In this document: positions 44,869 to 53,804 of the stretch, piece by piece
Position numbering within the stretch: position 1 is the stretch's first letter
Layout of the letters: each line of letters starts with the position of its first letter
Origin: Leucobacter komagatae
Lineage (GTDB): Bacteria > Actinomycetota > Actinomycetes > Actinomycetales > Microbacteriaceae
Length of the DNA: 64,000 nucleotides
NCBI RefSeq assembly: GCF_000834055.1
Contig: NZ_JXSQ01000010.1
Location: forward strand, 1-64,000
Reading direction: 5' to 3'
Translations under genes and position numbers: made by a program
The notes under the pieces: generated by a model
What the model was told of the DNA's origin: nothing
Databases searched by the model: none
The model's input: only the letters and a program-made list of their open reading frames with translations

Positions 44869-45815
44869 CCGCCACCAGCACTCAACGGCTGCTCTTCGTC
44901 GGCGGAAAGGGTGGCGTCGGGAAAACCACGATTGCCTCCGCCCTCGCCTACGCGCGCGCCGAGGCAGGCGAACGGGTGCTCCTCGTCTCCACCGACCCGG
45001 CGCACAACCTCGGCCACCTCTGGGAGCAGCGATTCGGTGACGAGCCGCGGACCGCGGCCAGGCTCGCCGCGGGCGAGGTTACTGCGGTAGAAATCGATCC
45101 AGCAGCGACGGTCGCGCAACACCTTGCCGCGGTATCGACAACGATGCGCGGCGTGCTCCCCGAGCGCATGCACGGCCAGGCTGCCGCCCACCTTGAGCTC
45201 GCTAGGAACGCCCCGGGGAGCCACGAGTCGGCGATCCTTGAGCGGATCGCCGACCTCGCGATCGAGCAGGGAGCGACCTACGACACCATCGTATTCGATA
45301 CCGCGCCGACGGGGCACACGCTCAGGCTGTTGAGCCTGCCGGCGCAGTTGGGCGGCTGGGTGGATCAGCTGCTGCAGAACCGCGGCCGCTCCGAGCGCTT
45401 CGCCGAGGCACTCCAGGGCCTGGTGCCTGGGGGCGGACGCAGCGGAGCGCCCGCCGAACACCCGCTGACCGCCACGCTCACGCGTCGGCGGGAACGGTTC
45501 GCGCACCTTGAGTCAGCTCTCACTGACCCGGAGCGCACCGCGTTCGTCGCCGTGAGCGTCGCCGAGCCGGTGCCCGTGTCTGAGACGATCGAGCTCGCCT
45601 CCGAGCTCGCGAGTTCCAGCATCCGGCTCGCCGCGACCGTCATCAATCGGCGAACCACTGTGGTGGCGGACCATGAGCGTGCCGCACTCGAGTCGGAGCA
45701 GGTTGCCCGCCTGGCGGCAGCTCTGCCAGCCATCCCGATAGCCGAGGTGGCCCGGCTCGGCGGCGCCCTGAGCGGCGTCCCGATGATCGCTCGGGTCGCA
45801 GCACTGCTCGGCTAG
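44859..45815 (+). CDS. ArsA/Get3-family ATPase
   Basis: 318 residues from ATG 44859, which lies inside the end of the previous gene. The deviant Walker A is FVGGKGGVGKTTIASAL, followed by the switch DPAHNLGHLWEQ and the A-loop region FDTAPTGHTLRLLSLP. This is the ArsA/TRC40 fold. No arsenite-pump genes are near and no CxxC pair typical of Get3 is visible, so arsenite or tail-anchored protein roles cannot be assigned. Overlap with the Cys-Cys gene points to a shared function. Confidence 0.88.
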   Translation: MLLAATSTQRLLFVGGKGGVGKTTIASALAYARAEAGERVLLVSTDPAHNLGHLWEQRFGDEPRTAARLAAGEVTAVEIDPAATVAQHLAAVSTTMRGVLPERMHGQAAAHLELARNAPGSHESAILERIADLAIEQGATYDTIVFDTAPTGHTLRLLSLPAQLGGWVDQLLQNRGRSERFAEALQGLVPGGGRSGAPAEHPLTATLTRRRERFAHLESALTDPERTAFVAVSVAEPVPVSETIELASELASSSIRLAATVINRRTTVVADHERAALESEQVARLAAALPAIPIAEVARLGGALSGVPMIARVAALLG

Positions 45816-45848
45816 CGAGTTCTGGGAGCGGCCGGCCGGGCGCACAAC

Positions 45849-45887
45849 GCAGGAGGGGTGCGGCCGCACCGGCCGCACCCCTCCTGC
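45849..45887. terminator. Bidirectional terminator between ArsA-like and acyl-CoA oxidase genes
   Basis: A perfect 17-bp stem (45849-45865 with 45871-45887) and a 5-nt loop between two converging genes. Confidence 0.88.
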
Positions 45888-45894
45888 GTCGGGG

Positions 45895-47970
45895 CTAAGC
45901 CCGCGCAGCAGCCTTTTCGGCTGCCTTGGCCTCAGCCTTCGCCTTCGCCCGGAGTTCCTTCTCGTGGACGGGCCAGGTGCCTGCCGCGCGCTGCGCGTCG
46001 ACGTAGTTCTGGGCCTCCTCCTGGCGCTCCTCCTCGATGCCAGTGGCGATCTCGGCGCGGAGCAGAGCATCGTCCAGGCCGAACGCGTCGACGAGCTCGA
46101 GTGCGTGCTCACGAATGCGGCCGAGCAGCCGGTCTACATAGGCGGTCACTGCCTCGGCACGCTTGCCAGACATCCGGCCGTGCACGAGGTACCACGTCAT
46201 GTTGCGTTCGATCACGGTGAGGCCGAAGAGGTCGCGCAGCCAGGTCATGATCTGCTTCGTGTCCGGGTCGCTGAACTTCTCGACCTCTTCGGTGAACGCC
46301 TCCCACTGCAGCAGCTCGGCGTGCGCGCGTGCGGCCTCGATGAGCTTGTGCTGCTGGGCGTTGAAGGCGTCCTCGTTGCGTGCGGCGCGCTCTTCCTTTG
46401 GCGCGTCCTTCCCAGCGTCGCGCAGCGCGGAGGCGACCTCGGCAACCATGGTCTCGACGCGGTCGGTGAGCAGCTCTCGCTGCGCTTCTGCCGAGCGGAA
46501 ACTCTCGACCGAGCGTGCGGTCTGCCCGAGGTCGGCGATGCTCTGGCCGAGCTGGCGGAGCCCGAAGCGGCTCACCCGGTCGCCAAGCTGGCTCGCTGCG
46601 GCGCGGGCGATGGCAGCCTTGTCGCCGTCCTTGAACTGGGCCGCGTAGTCGGTGAGCAGGCGCTTGCCGACGAGCTGCAACAGAATGGTGTTGTCGCCCT
46701 CGAAGGTGACGTAGATGTCGAGGTCAGCGCGGAGCCCGGTGAGCCGGTTCTTCGCGATGAAGCCCGCACCACCGCAGGCCTCCCGCGCTTCCTGAAGCGT
46801 GTCGAGCGCGGCCCACGTCGACAGCGACTTCAGGCCGGCTGCGAGCGTCTCGAGATCCTCGCGGTTCTCGTCGGTGTCTTTCGCGCCGGAGAACACCTCG
46901 TCGAAGACGGTGAGCAGCCGCTCGTGGGCGAAGGCCATGGCGTAGGTCTCAGCGAGTCGCGGGAGCAGTCTGCGCTGGTGCTGACCGTAATCCATGAGCA
47001 CGGTCTCGCGGCCGGATGCGCCAGGGAACTGGCGGCGCTGGGTGCCGTAGCGGATCGCGATGGAAAGCGCTGCCTGCATCGCGCGGACCGCGGAGCCGTC
47101 CAGCGAGACGCGGCCCTGCACGAGCGTGCCGATCATCGTGAAGAAGCGCCGGCCAGGGCTCTCGATGTCTGACGTGTAGCTGCCATCTACCGCGACGTTG
47201 CCGTAGCGGTTGAGCAGGTTCTCGCGCGGGATTCTGACGTTCGTGAAGTGCAGCCGACCGTTGTCGATGCCGTTGAGCCCACCTTTGACGCCGTCGTCCT
47301 CGCTGCCAACACCGGGCAGCAGTTCGCCCTCTGGCGTGCGGATCGGCACGAAGAACGCGTGCACGCCGTGGTTCACGCCGCGCGTGATGAGTTGTGCGAA
47401 CACGACGGCGGCCTGCCCGTGCAGGGCCGCGTTGCCGAGGTAGTCCTTCCAGGCACCCTTGAACGGTGTGTGGATCTCGAACTCTTCGGCGTCGACGTCG
47501 TACGTCGCGGTCGTGCCGATCGAGGCGACGTCGGAGCCGTGGCCGATCTCGGTCATCGCGAACGCGCCGGGCAGCTTGAGGCTCATCACGTCTGGCAACC
47601 ACTTTTCGTGGTGCGTCTGGTTGCCGAGGTGCAGAATTGCCGAGCCAAAGAGCCCCCACTGCACGCCGCCCTTGATCTGCATCGACGGGTCGGCGAGCAC
47701 GAGCTCCTGGAACGCCGCGACGTTGCCGCCGTGGTTGTCCTGGCCCCCGAGCGATGCGGGGAACGCGCGCTGGATGGCGCCTGCGTCAACCAGCTCGTGC
47801 AGCTGATTGAGCACGCGAATGCGATGCTCATCCATCGGCTGGCCCGGGATCGTGTGCAGGCTCGGGCTGGTGCGCACGAGCTCGCGCGACTGCAGGCGCT
47901 CTGCCTTCCACTTGCCGAGGAGCGCATCGCTCACCTGCTGAACGTTGAGGCGGGGGGTGGGATGAGCCAT
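45895..47970 (-). CDS. Acyl-CoA oxidase / dehydrogenase family protein
   Basis: 691 residues, about the size of acyl-CoA oxidases. The FAD-binding core has FAMTEIGHGSDVASIGTTAT and a substrate region RVSLDGSAVRAMQAALSIAIR; EACGGAGFIAKNRL and TFEGDNTILLQL are ACOX signatures with the catalytic Glu in the second. The C-terminal ACOX domain ends in a Lys/Ala-rich tail. Probable beta-oxidation first step using O2. ATG 47970 has GGAG at good spacing; TTG 47982 is an alternative. The 216-bp region upstream holds nothing I recognise. Confidence 0.88.
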   Translation of the reverse strand: MAHPTPRLNVQQVSDALLGKWKAERLQSRELVRTSPSLHTIPGQPMDEHRIRVLNQLHELVDAGAIQRAFPASLGGQDNHGGNVAAFQELVLADPSMQIKGGVQWGLFGSAILHLGNQTHHEKWLPDVMSLKLPGAFAMTEIGHGSDVASIGTTATYDVDAEEFEIHTPFKGAWKDYLGNAALHGQAAVVFAQLITRGVNHGVHAFFVPIRTPEGELLPGVGSEDDGVKGGLNGIDNGRLHFTNVRIPRENLLNRYGNVAVDGSYTSDIESPGRRFFTMIGTLVQGRVSLDGSAVRAMQAALSIAIRYGTQRRQFPGASGRETVLMDYGQHQRRLLPRLAETYAMAFAHERLLTVFDEVFSGAKDTDENREDLETLAAGLKSLSTWAALDTLQEAREACGGAGFIAKNRLTGLRADLDIYVTFEGDNTILLQLVGKRLLTDYAAQFKDGDKAAIARAAASQLGDRVSRFGLRQLGQSIADLGQTARSVESFRSAEAQRELLTDRVETMVAEVASALRDAGKDAPKEERAARNEDAFNAQQHKLIEAARAHAELLQWEAFTEEVEKFSDPDTKQIMTWLRDLFGLTVIERNMTWYLVHGRMSGKRAEAVTAYVDRLLGRIREHALELVDAFGLDDALLRAEIATGIEEERQEEAQNYVDAQRAAGTWPVHEKELRAKAKAEAKAAEKAAARA

Positions 47971-48186
47971 CGATATCTCCAATTCGATCCTGACGGCGGT
48001 GGCAGAGACGAACCTTGATCGCGCGGATCAGCAGCTCACCGCTGTGCCCTGGGTATGGAGTCAGAGTATGCCGGGTCGGCAGAAGCCTCAAGCGTTCGCG
48101 GTGCACTCGACAATCTGTCCCGAGCGCGCCTCGACAGACGTTGTGATATCCCTACAATCTGGAGATGGGTTCTCTGGCAGTTATCT

Positions 48187-49917
48187 CTATTTGTTCGGGG
48201 TGGAGCGTCCCCGCTGCTTCGGCTCGAACGCATCGAACACGAGCGGCTCGATGCCTGCCTCGTCAAGCATCTCGCGCGTGCGCTTCTGCCAGGTCCGCGG
48301 AATGAGCGTCACAACCTGACCACCGCGGCCTGCGCGGCCGGTACGACCGGAGCGATGCACGAACGTCTTCGCCTCCTGCGGCGGATCGAGCTGCACGACG
48401 GCGTCGACGTCGTCGATGTGAATGCCGCGCGCGGCGACGTCTGTGGCGACGAGCACCCGAGCCTTACCGGTTGAGAACTGCTTGAGGTTGATTTCGCGGC
48501 GGGCCTGACTCAGGTTTCCGTGCAGCGAAGTCGCAGAGATACCAGCCCCCTCGAGCAACTCGGTGACGCTCTCCGCCGACGCGCGGGTGCGGCAGAACAG
48601 CATGATGCGGCCCGGAATACTGGCGAATTCAAGAATTGCCGCTTCCTTGTCCTCACGCATGACCATGTACACGCGGTGCGGCACCGTTGACTCCGCGCGC
48701 TCGATCTCGTGCGCGGCCGGATCCACAAGGAACTCGGCAACGAGCTGCTCGACGTCGCGGTCGAGTGTCGCCGAGAAGAGCATGCGCTGCCCCTCCCGTT
48801 CGGTCTGCCGCAGCGTCCACTGCGTCTCCTCAAGGAAGCCGAGCTCGCACAGGTGATCAGCCTCGTCGATCACCGAAACCTGCACCTCTCGCAGGTCGAG
48901 CTTTCGCCGCTCTACGAGGTCGCGGATGCGACCCGGTGTACCAATCACGATGTCGATGCCGCGCTCGAGGGCGTGTACCTGAGGCTCGATGGGTACCCCA
49001 CCGACGAGCTGCGCGGTGTAGAAGCCGACGGCACGGGCGAGTGGTTGCACCGTGCGGTCGATCTGCAACGCGAGCTCGCGGGTCGGCGCGAGAATGAGCG
49101 CCTTCGGGTTGCGCGTCGGGGTGCGCTCACCGCGTGCAGAACGCTCGCCACGCTTTGGCTGTTTGAACTTCTTCGAGGTGCTCTCTCCGAGCTTTCCCTG
49201 CGCCTTCAACACGAGGAGACGTTCCACGAGGGCAGCGCCGAAGGCGATGGTCTTGCCGGAGCCCGTCTCGGCCCGCCCGAGCACATCGCGGCCCTGAATT
49301 GCGTCGGGAATCGTCGCAACCTGGATCGGGAAGGGTGAATCTGCGCCGAGCTCACCGAGGGTCCGTACGATGTTGCCGCCGAGGCCGAGCTCCTTGAACG
49401 ATCTGCCCGCGGCGTCTTCGGCCGTCCACAGCTTCGCCGTGTACTTCTGTGGGCGTTCGCCGACCGGACGGATCCGCTTCGCGCCTCGCTCCGCTCCGCC
49501 TCTGCTCGCCTGCTGGTCGCGCCCGTGGTCGCGCTCGCCGCGCTGGCCGGCCTCGCCGCGCTCGCCTCGCTCGCCGCGCTGTCCCCCGGCAGAAGCTCTG
49601 GGATCGACGTTATCTCTGCCAGATTTGCGGGAATTCGGCGTATCTACCGCGAATCCCCTTCCTTGTGCGTCTCGGCGCTCGCCCGCGGCGCCGCCCGTGC
49701 GGTCACCACGGCCGCCAGCGGCAGTACGGCCGCCACGGGGTGCGCGGCCGTGCGGATCAACCCTGTCCGACCGGTCGCCCCGGTCAGCGCCCTCGTCGCG
49801 GTTCGCTTGACGCGCCGAACCGTCAGGCGCGCCACCGTACTTTCGTTTGGGCGCGCGCGTGCGATTCGGATCGTAGTTCGCGGGGGCTTTGAAGCCCCGC
49901 CGCTTCTTCTGGGCCAT
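48187..49917 (-). CDS. DEAD-box RNA helicase
   Basis: 576 residues. A disordered Arg/Gly/Asp-rich arm of ~160 residues (with GERGERGEAGQRGERD) leads to the helicase core: AETGSGKT (motif I), PTRELALQ (Ia), VIDEADHL (II, DEAD), LFSATLD (III), VATDVAARGIHIDDVD (V) and HRSGRTGRAGRGG (VI). Role in RNA remodelling, rRNA assembly or cold adaptation is inferred. It begins 3 nt after the RND gene stop, so the two share a transcript. Confidence 0.93.
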   Translation of the reverse strand: MAQKKRRGFKAPANYDPNRTRAPKRKYGGAPDGSARQANRDEGADRGDRSDRVDPHGRAPRGGRTAAGGRGDRTGGAAGERRDAQGRGFAVDTPNSRKSGRDNVDPRASAGGQRGERGERGEAGQRGERDHGRDQQASRGGAERGAKRIRPVGERPQKYTAKLWTAEDAAGRSFKELGLGGNIVRTLGELGADSPFPIQVATIPDAIQGRDVLGRAETGSGKTIAFGAALVERLLVLKAQGKLGESTSKKFKQPKRGERSARGERTPTRNPKALILAPTRELALQIDRTVQPLARAVGFYTAQLVGGVPIEPQVHALERGIDIVIGTPGRIRDLVERRKLDLREVQVSVIDEADHLCELGFLEETQWTLRQTEREGQRMLFSATLDRDVEQLVAEFLVDPAAHEIERAESTVPHRVYMVMREDKEAAILEFASIPGRIMLFCRTRASAESVTELLEGAGISATSLHGNLSQARREINLKQFSTGKARVLVATDVAARGIHIDDVDAVVQLDPPQEAKTFVHRSGRTGRAGRGGQVVTLIPRTWQKRTREMLDEAGIEPLVFDAFEPKQRGRSTPNK

Positions 49918-49920
49918 GAG

Positions 49921-52900
49921 TTAGAGTCCTCGGGGCTCGTGCCCCGCGTCGCCTTCAGTGTCGTTTTCGTTGTCGTCTTCATTGCCGGCGTCACGCGAAG
50001 CGCTCCACGGCCTGTTGGCGCGCGTTGGGCTCCACGAGACCGGTGGAGCCGTCGGCTCCTCGGGTACGTCGGGCTCTGCGGGCACGACTGGCACGTCGGG
50101 CTCTGCGGGCACGAAAGGCTCCGCGGGCACGGCGGGCACGGCGGGCTCCGCGGGAGCTGAGGGCTCTACGTGCACCGGGGGCGCAGCACTCGCGACGGAT
50201 TCCGCACCAGTCACAGACTGCTCGCCAGCCACGGATTTCTCAACAGCCACCGATTCCTCACGAGCCACAGACGCGTCGCCAGCGACCGGGGCTGCACCGC
50301 TTGCGGACTCGCCGTCCGCAGGTGACTGTTCCGAAGCGTCCGACGCCGTGGCGCCTGGCGTGATGCCGTGCTCGGGATCGTGGCTGACAGAGCCCTGCTC
50401 CCCCGGCCACGCTTCCGGTGCGCCAGCGTGCAGCGCGCCATCGTGGCCGGAAGCGACCGCGCCGGCCGCAGCGGGAGCGAGCGCGCCTGCGCGCTTCTTC
50501 GCAGCGCGTGCCTGGCGCCGATCACGCCATTCCTCGCGCTTGCGCTCGACAAGGTAGTACAGCGTCGGCAGCACGACAAGCGTGAGCACCGTCGAAGACA
50601 GCAGTCCGCCGATCACGACGACGGCGAGCGGCTGCGAGATGAACCCGCCCTTTCCGGTGACGCCGAGCGCCATCGGGGTGAGCGCGAGAATCGTCGCGAG
50701 CGCGGTCATCACGATCGGCCTGAGACGCTGCAGCGACCCGTGCAGGACAGCGTCGCGTAGCGCGTCGCCGCGTTCTCGATACTGGTTGACGAGGTCAATG
50801 AGCACGATCGCGTTCGTCACGACGATACCGACGAGCATGAGCACGCCGATGAGCGAGGCGACGCCGAGTGGGATCCCCGTTGCGATGAGCAGCAGCAGCG
50901 CGCCGGTAGCCGCGAACGGCACCGAGACGAGCAGCAGCAGCGGCTGGAGCAGGCTGCGGAACGTTGCAACCATGACCACGTAGACGATGAGGATCGCTGC
51001 GAGCAGTGCGATGCCGAGCTGCTCGAACGCTTCCTCCTGCTGCGCCATGACGCCACCGATGCTCGCCGAGGCGCCAGCGGGGAGATCAACGGAGTCAAGC
51101 GCGGCTGTGACCTGCACGCCTGCCGCTCCGAGGTCGTCGCCCTTTGGCAGCGCCGACACAGTGACCATGCGGACGTTGTTCTCGGTGCGGACGGTCACCG
51201 GGCCGTCTGCGACCTCAACGGTCGCGAGCTCGTCGAGGCGCTTCTCGCCTGTGGCGGTCTGCAGCTCGAGCGCCTTCACGCCGTCGAGATCGGCCGGCGC
51301 AGTGCCGAGGTCGAGGTACACGTTCACGGTCGAGTTCTCGATCGTGATGCGCCCAACCTGGCTTGGCTGCATGCTCTTCGCTGCCATGCCGCCGACCGCG
51401 GCCTCGCTCAGGCCTGCGTCTGCGGCCTTCTGGCGATCGACCGTGACGCGCACGTACGGCCGCGACATCGCGAGGTCGCTCTCGATCTGTTCGAGGCCGT
51501 CCTGCTGCTTCAGCGCCGCAACAATGCTGTCGCTCGCGCTCGCGAGCGTCTCCTGGTCTGGTGCGGTGACGTTCACCTGGATCGCGCTCGACATCGACAT
51601 GCCGCCACCGGCCTGGCCGATCGCGAACTCTCCCGCACCGTCGAGCTTGCCAACGGCAGCCCGGATATCGTCCTTTGCCTGAGCCTGGTCCGCGTCGGGG
51701 TCGAGCGTGAGCGAGTAGCTGATGGCGCCGTCGCTGCCCCCGCCGAACATTGCGGCCATCCCGCTGTCGCCTGAGCCGATCGTGACCTGAACCGTCTCTA
51801 CGGCGTCGAGACCTGCGAGTGCGTCCTCGACCTGCTCGGCCTGGGAGAGCTGCTCTTCGAGGCTCACGCCAGGCGTGAGCGTCTGCGTGAGGCCGACCGA
51901 GTTCTGCTCATCTTCGCTCATGAACGTTGTCTTCATGAGCGGCGTAGCGAGCACGGTTCCGCCGAGCACGAGCACGGCAAGCAGGAGGGTGATCGCTGGC
52001 TTGCCGAGCGTCCAATCGATGATCGGGCGGTACCCGCGGGCGAGCCAGTTGGTACGGAGCGATGCGTCCTCACCACCGGCGTCCTTCGCCTTGCGCGCCT
52101 CTGGTTTGAGGAACCAGTAAGCGAGCACCGGCACGATGGTGAGCGATACGAGCAGCGAAGCTGCGAGCGCAATCGACACGGTGAACGCGAACGGCCTGAA
52201 CAGCTCGCCAACCATGCCGCTGACGAATGCCATCGGAAGGAACACTGCGACCGTCGTGATCGTTGCGGCCGTGATCGCGCCCGCGACCTCGCGGACTGCG
52301 CGCAGGATCGCCGCGCCGCGGTCTTCACCCTCGACCAGGTGCCGCTTGATGTTCTCAATGACCACGATGGAGTCGTCGACGACGCGGCCAATCGAAATAG
52401 TGAGCGCGCCGAGCGTGAGCATGTTCAGCGTGTAGTCGGCGAAGTTCAGGCCAACGAATGCGAGCAGAACCGAGGTCGGGATTGAGATTGCGGTGACGAG
52501 TGTTGCGCGCACCGACATCAGGAAGACCAGGATCACGAGCACCGCGAAGAGGAGCCCGAGCAGGCCCTCCGTCGTGAGCGACTCGATGGACTGCTCGACG
52601 TACGGTGCCTGATCGAAGATCACGGTGAGCGATGCTCCGCCGAGTTGGCTCGAGAGCTCGGAGATCTTTTCTTGCACGAGGTGGGACACCTCGACGGTGT
52701 TCGCCTGGGACATCTTCGTCACGGCGATGGTGAGGGCTGGTTCGCCGTTGATGCGCGAAATGCTCGTCACCGGGTTGGCTTCGAGCGAGACCGTTGCGAC
52801 GTCGCCAATGGTGACGACCTTGGGCGGCTGAGGCGCCTCTGCCTGCTCTGCCTCTGGCTGCCCTGCCTCTGGCTGCCCTGGCGGCAGCGTCTGCGGCAGT

Positions 52901-53739
52901 TGCGCGCCCCCTGGGGTCTGGCCCTGCGCCGCCTGCTCTGCGAGCTGCTGCTGCGCCTGGAGCGCCTGCTGGTACGCCATGAACTCGTCGGCGCTCAGCG
53001 GGATCGGGAGCGCGGCGATGTCCTCGGCAGAGTTGAGCTCCGATCCGAGCTGCACCGCGAGCGTGTTCTTGTCGTCATCGACGGTTCCGCCCGCGATGAG
53101 CACGCCGCTCTGCTGCAGTACGTCTGTGATTCGTTGCTGACTGATGCCGGTGTCGCTGAGCTTGTCCTCGTTCGGCACGATGGTGACGCGGTCGCCCCTG
53201 GCGCCTGAGAGCTGAGCTTCGCGGACCCCGTCCAGCTCCCCGATCTCGGGCACGGCGATGCGCTCGATCAGCTTTGCGGCCTCTTCGGGGTCATCCCCGT
53301 TTGCCGGCGCTACCGCGATTTGAATCACGGGGAGGTCGTCGACGCTGCCTGCGACCACCTGGGTGTCGGCGGTGTCTGGCAGCATTTGCGAAATGCGGCT
53401 GACGGCGCGTTCGACCTTTTGTTCGGTCGCAGCGATATCAACGCCGTACGTGAACTGGGCGAGCACAACGGACATGCCGGTGTTGGACGTTGCCGTTGTG
53501 CTCTCGAGCTTCGGCACACCCCTGAGCGCGGTCTCGACGGGGCCGGATACGTCGTTGTTCACTACGTCTGGCGAGGCACCCGGGTACGTTGTGATGACCG
53601 CGATAGCCGGAAACTCCACGGACGGCATGAGTTCCTGCTTGAGCGAGGACATTCCGAGGAACCCGAAGACGGCTGCAACAACGGTTACGAGCGCAATGAG
53701 TGCCCGGTTTTTGAGGCTGAGCACTGTAAGAAATTGCAT
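49921..53739 (-). CDS. RND-family (AcrB-like) transporter with repetitive tails
   Basis: 1272 residues in the AcrB/D/F fold: TM1 near ALIALVTVVAAVFGFLG, two extracytoplasmic loops, TM4 with FADYTLNMLTLGALTISIGR and DDSIVVIENIKRHL, then the second half ending IVVTNAIVLIDLVNQYRERG. The first loop contains a Pro/Gln/Glu insert (GQPEAGQPEAEQAEAPQ). After the last helix comes a ~200-residue low-complexity tail with SVAxEx hexapeptides and PAEPxVPxVP repeats. It has no adaptor gene; Gram-positive RND pumps can act without an outer channel. Substrate unknown. ATG 53739 follows GATAAT by 7 nt; 12 more codons are open. Confidence 0.9.
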   Translation of the reverse strand: MQFLTVLSLKNRALIALVTVVAAVFGFLGMSSLKQELMPSVEFPAIAVITTYPGASPDVVNNDVSGPVETALRGVPKLESTTATSNTGMSVVLAQFTYGVDIAATEQKVERAVSRISQMLPDTADTQVVAGSVDDLPVIQIAVAPANGDDPEEAAKLIERIAVPEIGELDGVREAQLSGARGDRVTIVPNEDKLSDTGISQQRITDVLQQSGVLIAGGTVDDDKNTLAVQLGSELNSAEDIAALPIPLSADEFMAYQQALQAQQQLAEQAAQGQTPGGAQLPQTLPPGQPEAGQPEAEQAEAPQPPKVVTIGDVATVSLEANPVTSISRINGEPALTIAVTKMSQANTVEVSHLVQEKISELSSQLGGASLTVIFDQAPYVEQSIESLTTEGLLGLLFAVLVILVFLMSVRATLVTAISIPTSVLLAFVGLNFADYTLNMLTLGALTISIGRVVDDSIVVIENIKRHLVEGEDRGAAILRAVREVAGAITAATITTVAVFLPMAFVSGMVGELFRPFAFTVSIALAASLLVSLTIVPVLAYWFLKPEARKAKDAGGEDASLRTNWLARGYRPIIDWTLGKPAITLLLAVLVLGGTVLATPLMKTTFMSEDEQNSVGLTQTLTPGVSLEEQLSQAEQVEDALAGLDAVETVQVTIGSGDSGMAAMFGGGSDGAISYSLTLDPDADQAQAKDDIRAAVGKLDGAGEFAIGQAGGGMSMSSAIQVNVTAPDQETLASASDSIVAALKQQDGLEQIESDLAMSRPYVRVTVDRQKAADAGLSEAAVGGMAAKSMQPSQVGRITIENSTVNVYLDLGTAPADLDGVKALELQTATGEKRLDELATVEVADGPVTVRTENNVRMVTVSALPKGDDLGAAGVQVTAALDSVDLPAGASASIGGVMAQQEEAFEQLGIALLAAILIVYVVMVATFRSLLQPLLLLVSVPFAATGALLLLIATGIPLGVASLIGVLMLVGIVVTNAIVLIDLVNQYRERGDALRDAVLHGSLQRLRPIVMTALATILALTPMALGVTGKGGFISQPLAVVVIGGLLSSTVLTLVVLPTLYYLVERKREEWRDRRQARAAKKRAGALAPAAAGAVASGHDGALHAGAPEAWPGEQGSVSHDPEHGITPGATASDASEQSPADGESASGAAPVAGDASVAREESVAVEKSVAGEQSVTGAESVASAAPPVHVEPSAPAEPAVPAVPAEPFVPAEPDVPVVPAEPDVPEEPTAPPVSWSPTRANRPWSASRDAGNEDDNENDTEGDAGHEPRGL
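50061..50290. repeat. Low-complexity direct repeats coding for the RND tail
   Basis: 50061-50160 holds repeats around gggctc(t/c)gcgggcac, and 50217-50290 holds four 18-bp units (of type gattcctcacgagccaca). Both are in frame and encode the Pro/Val/Glu-rich and SVAxEx segments of the RND protein. Confidence 0.8.
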
Positions 53740-53804
53740 GGTCTGAATTATCTCATGGCTGACTGATAGCGTCACCGGGATACCTCAGGTCGCATAATGG
53801 AGGG

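Noticed and set aside
44859-45815. Arsenite-resistance ATPase
   Set aside because: No arsB, arsC, arsD or arsR is near, and the protein is a single-domain form fitting the wider Get3/ArsA-like family.
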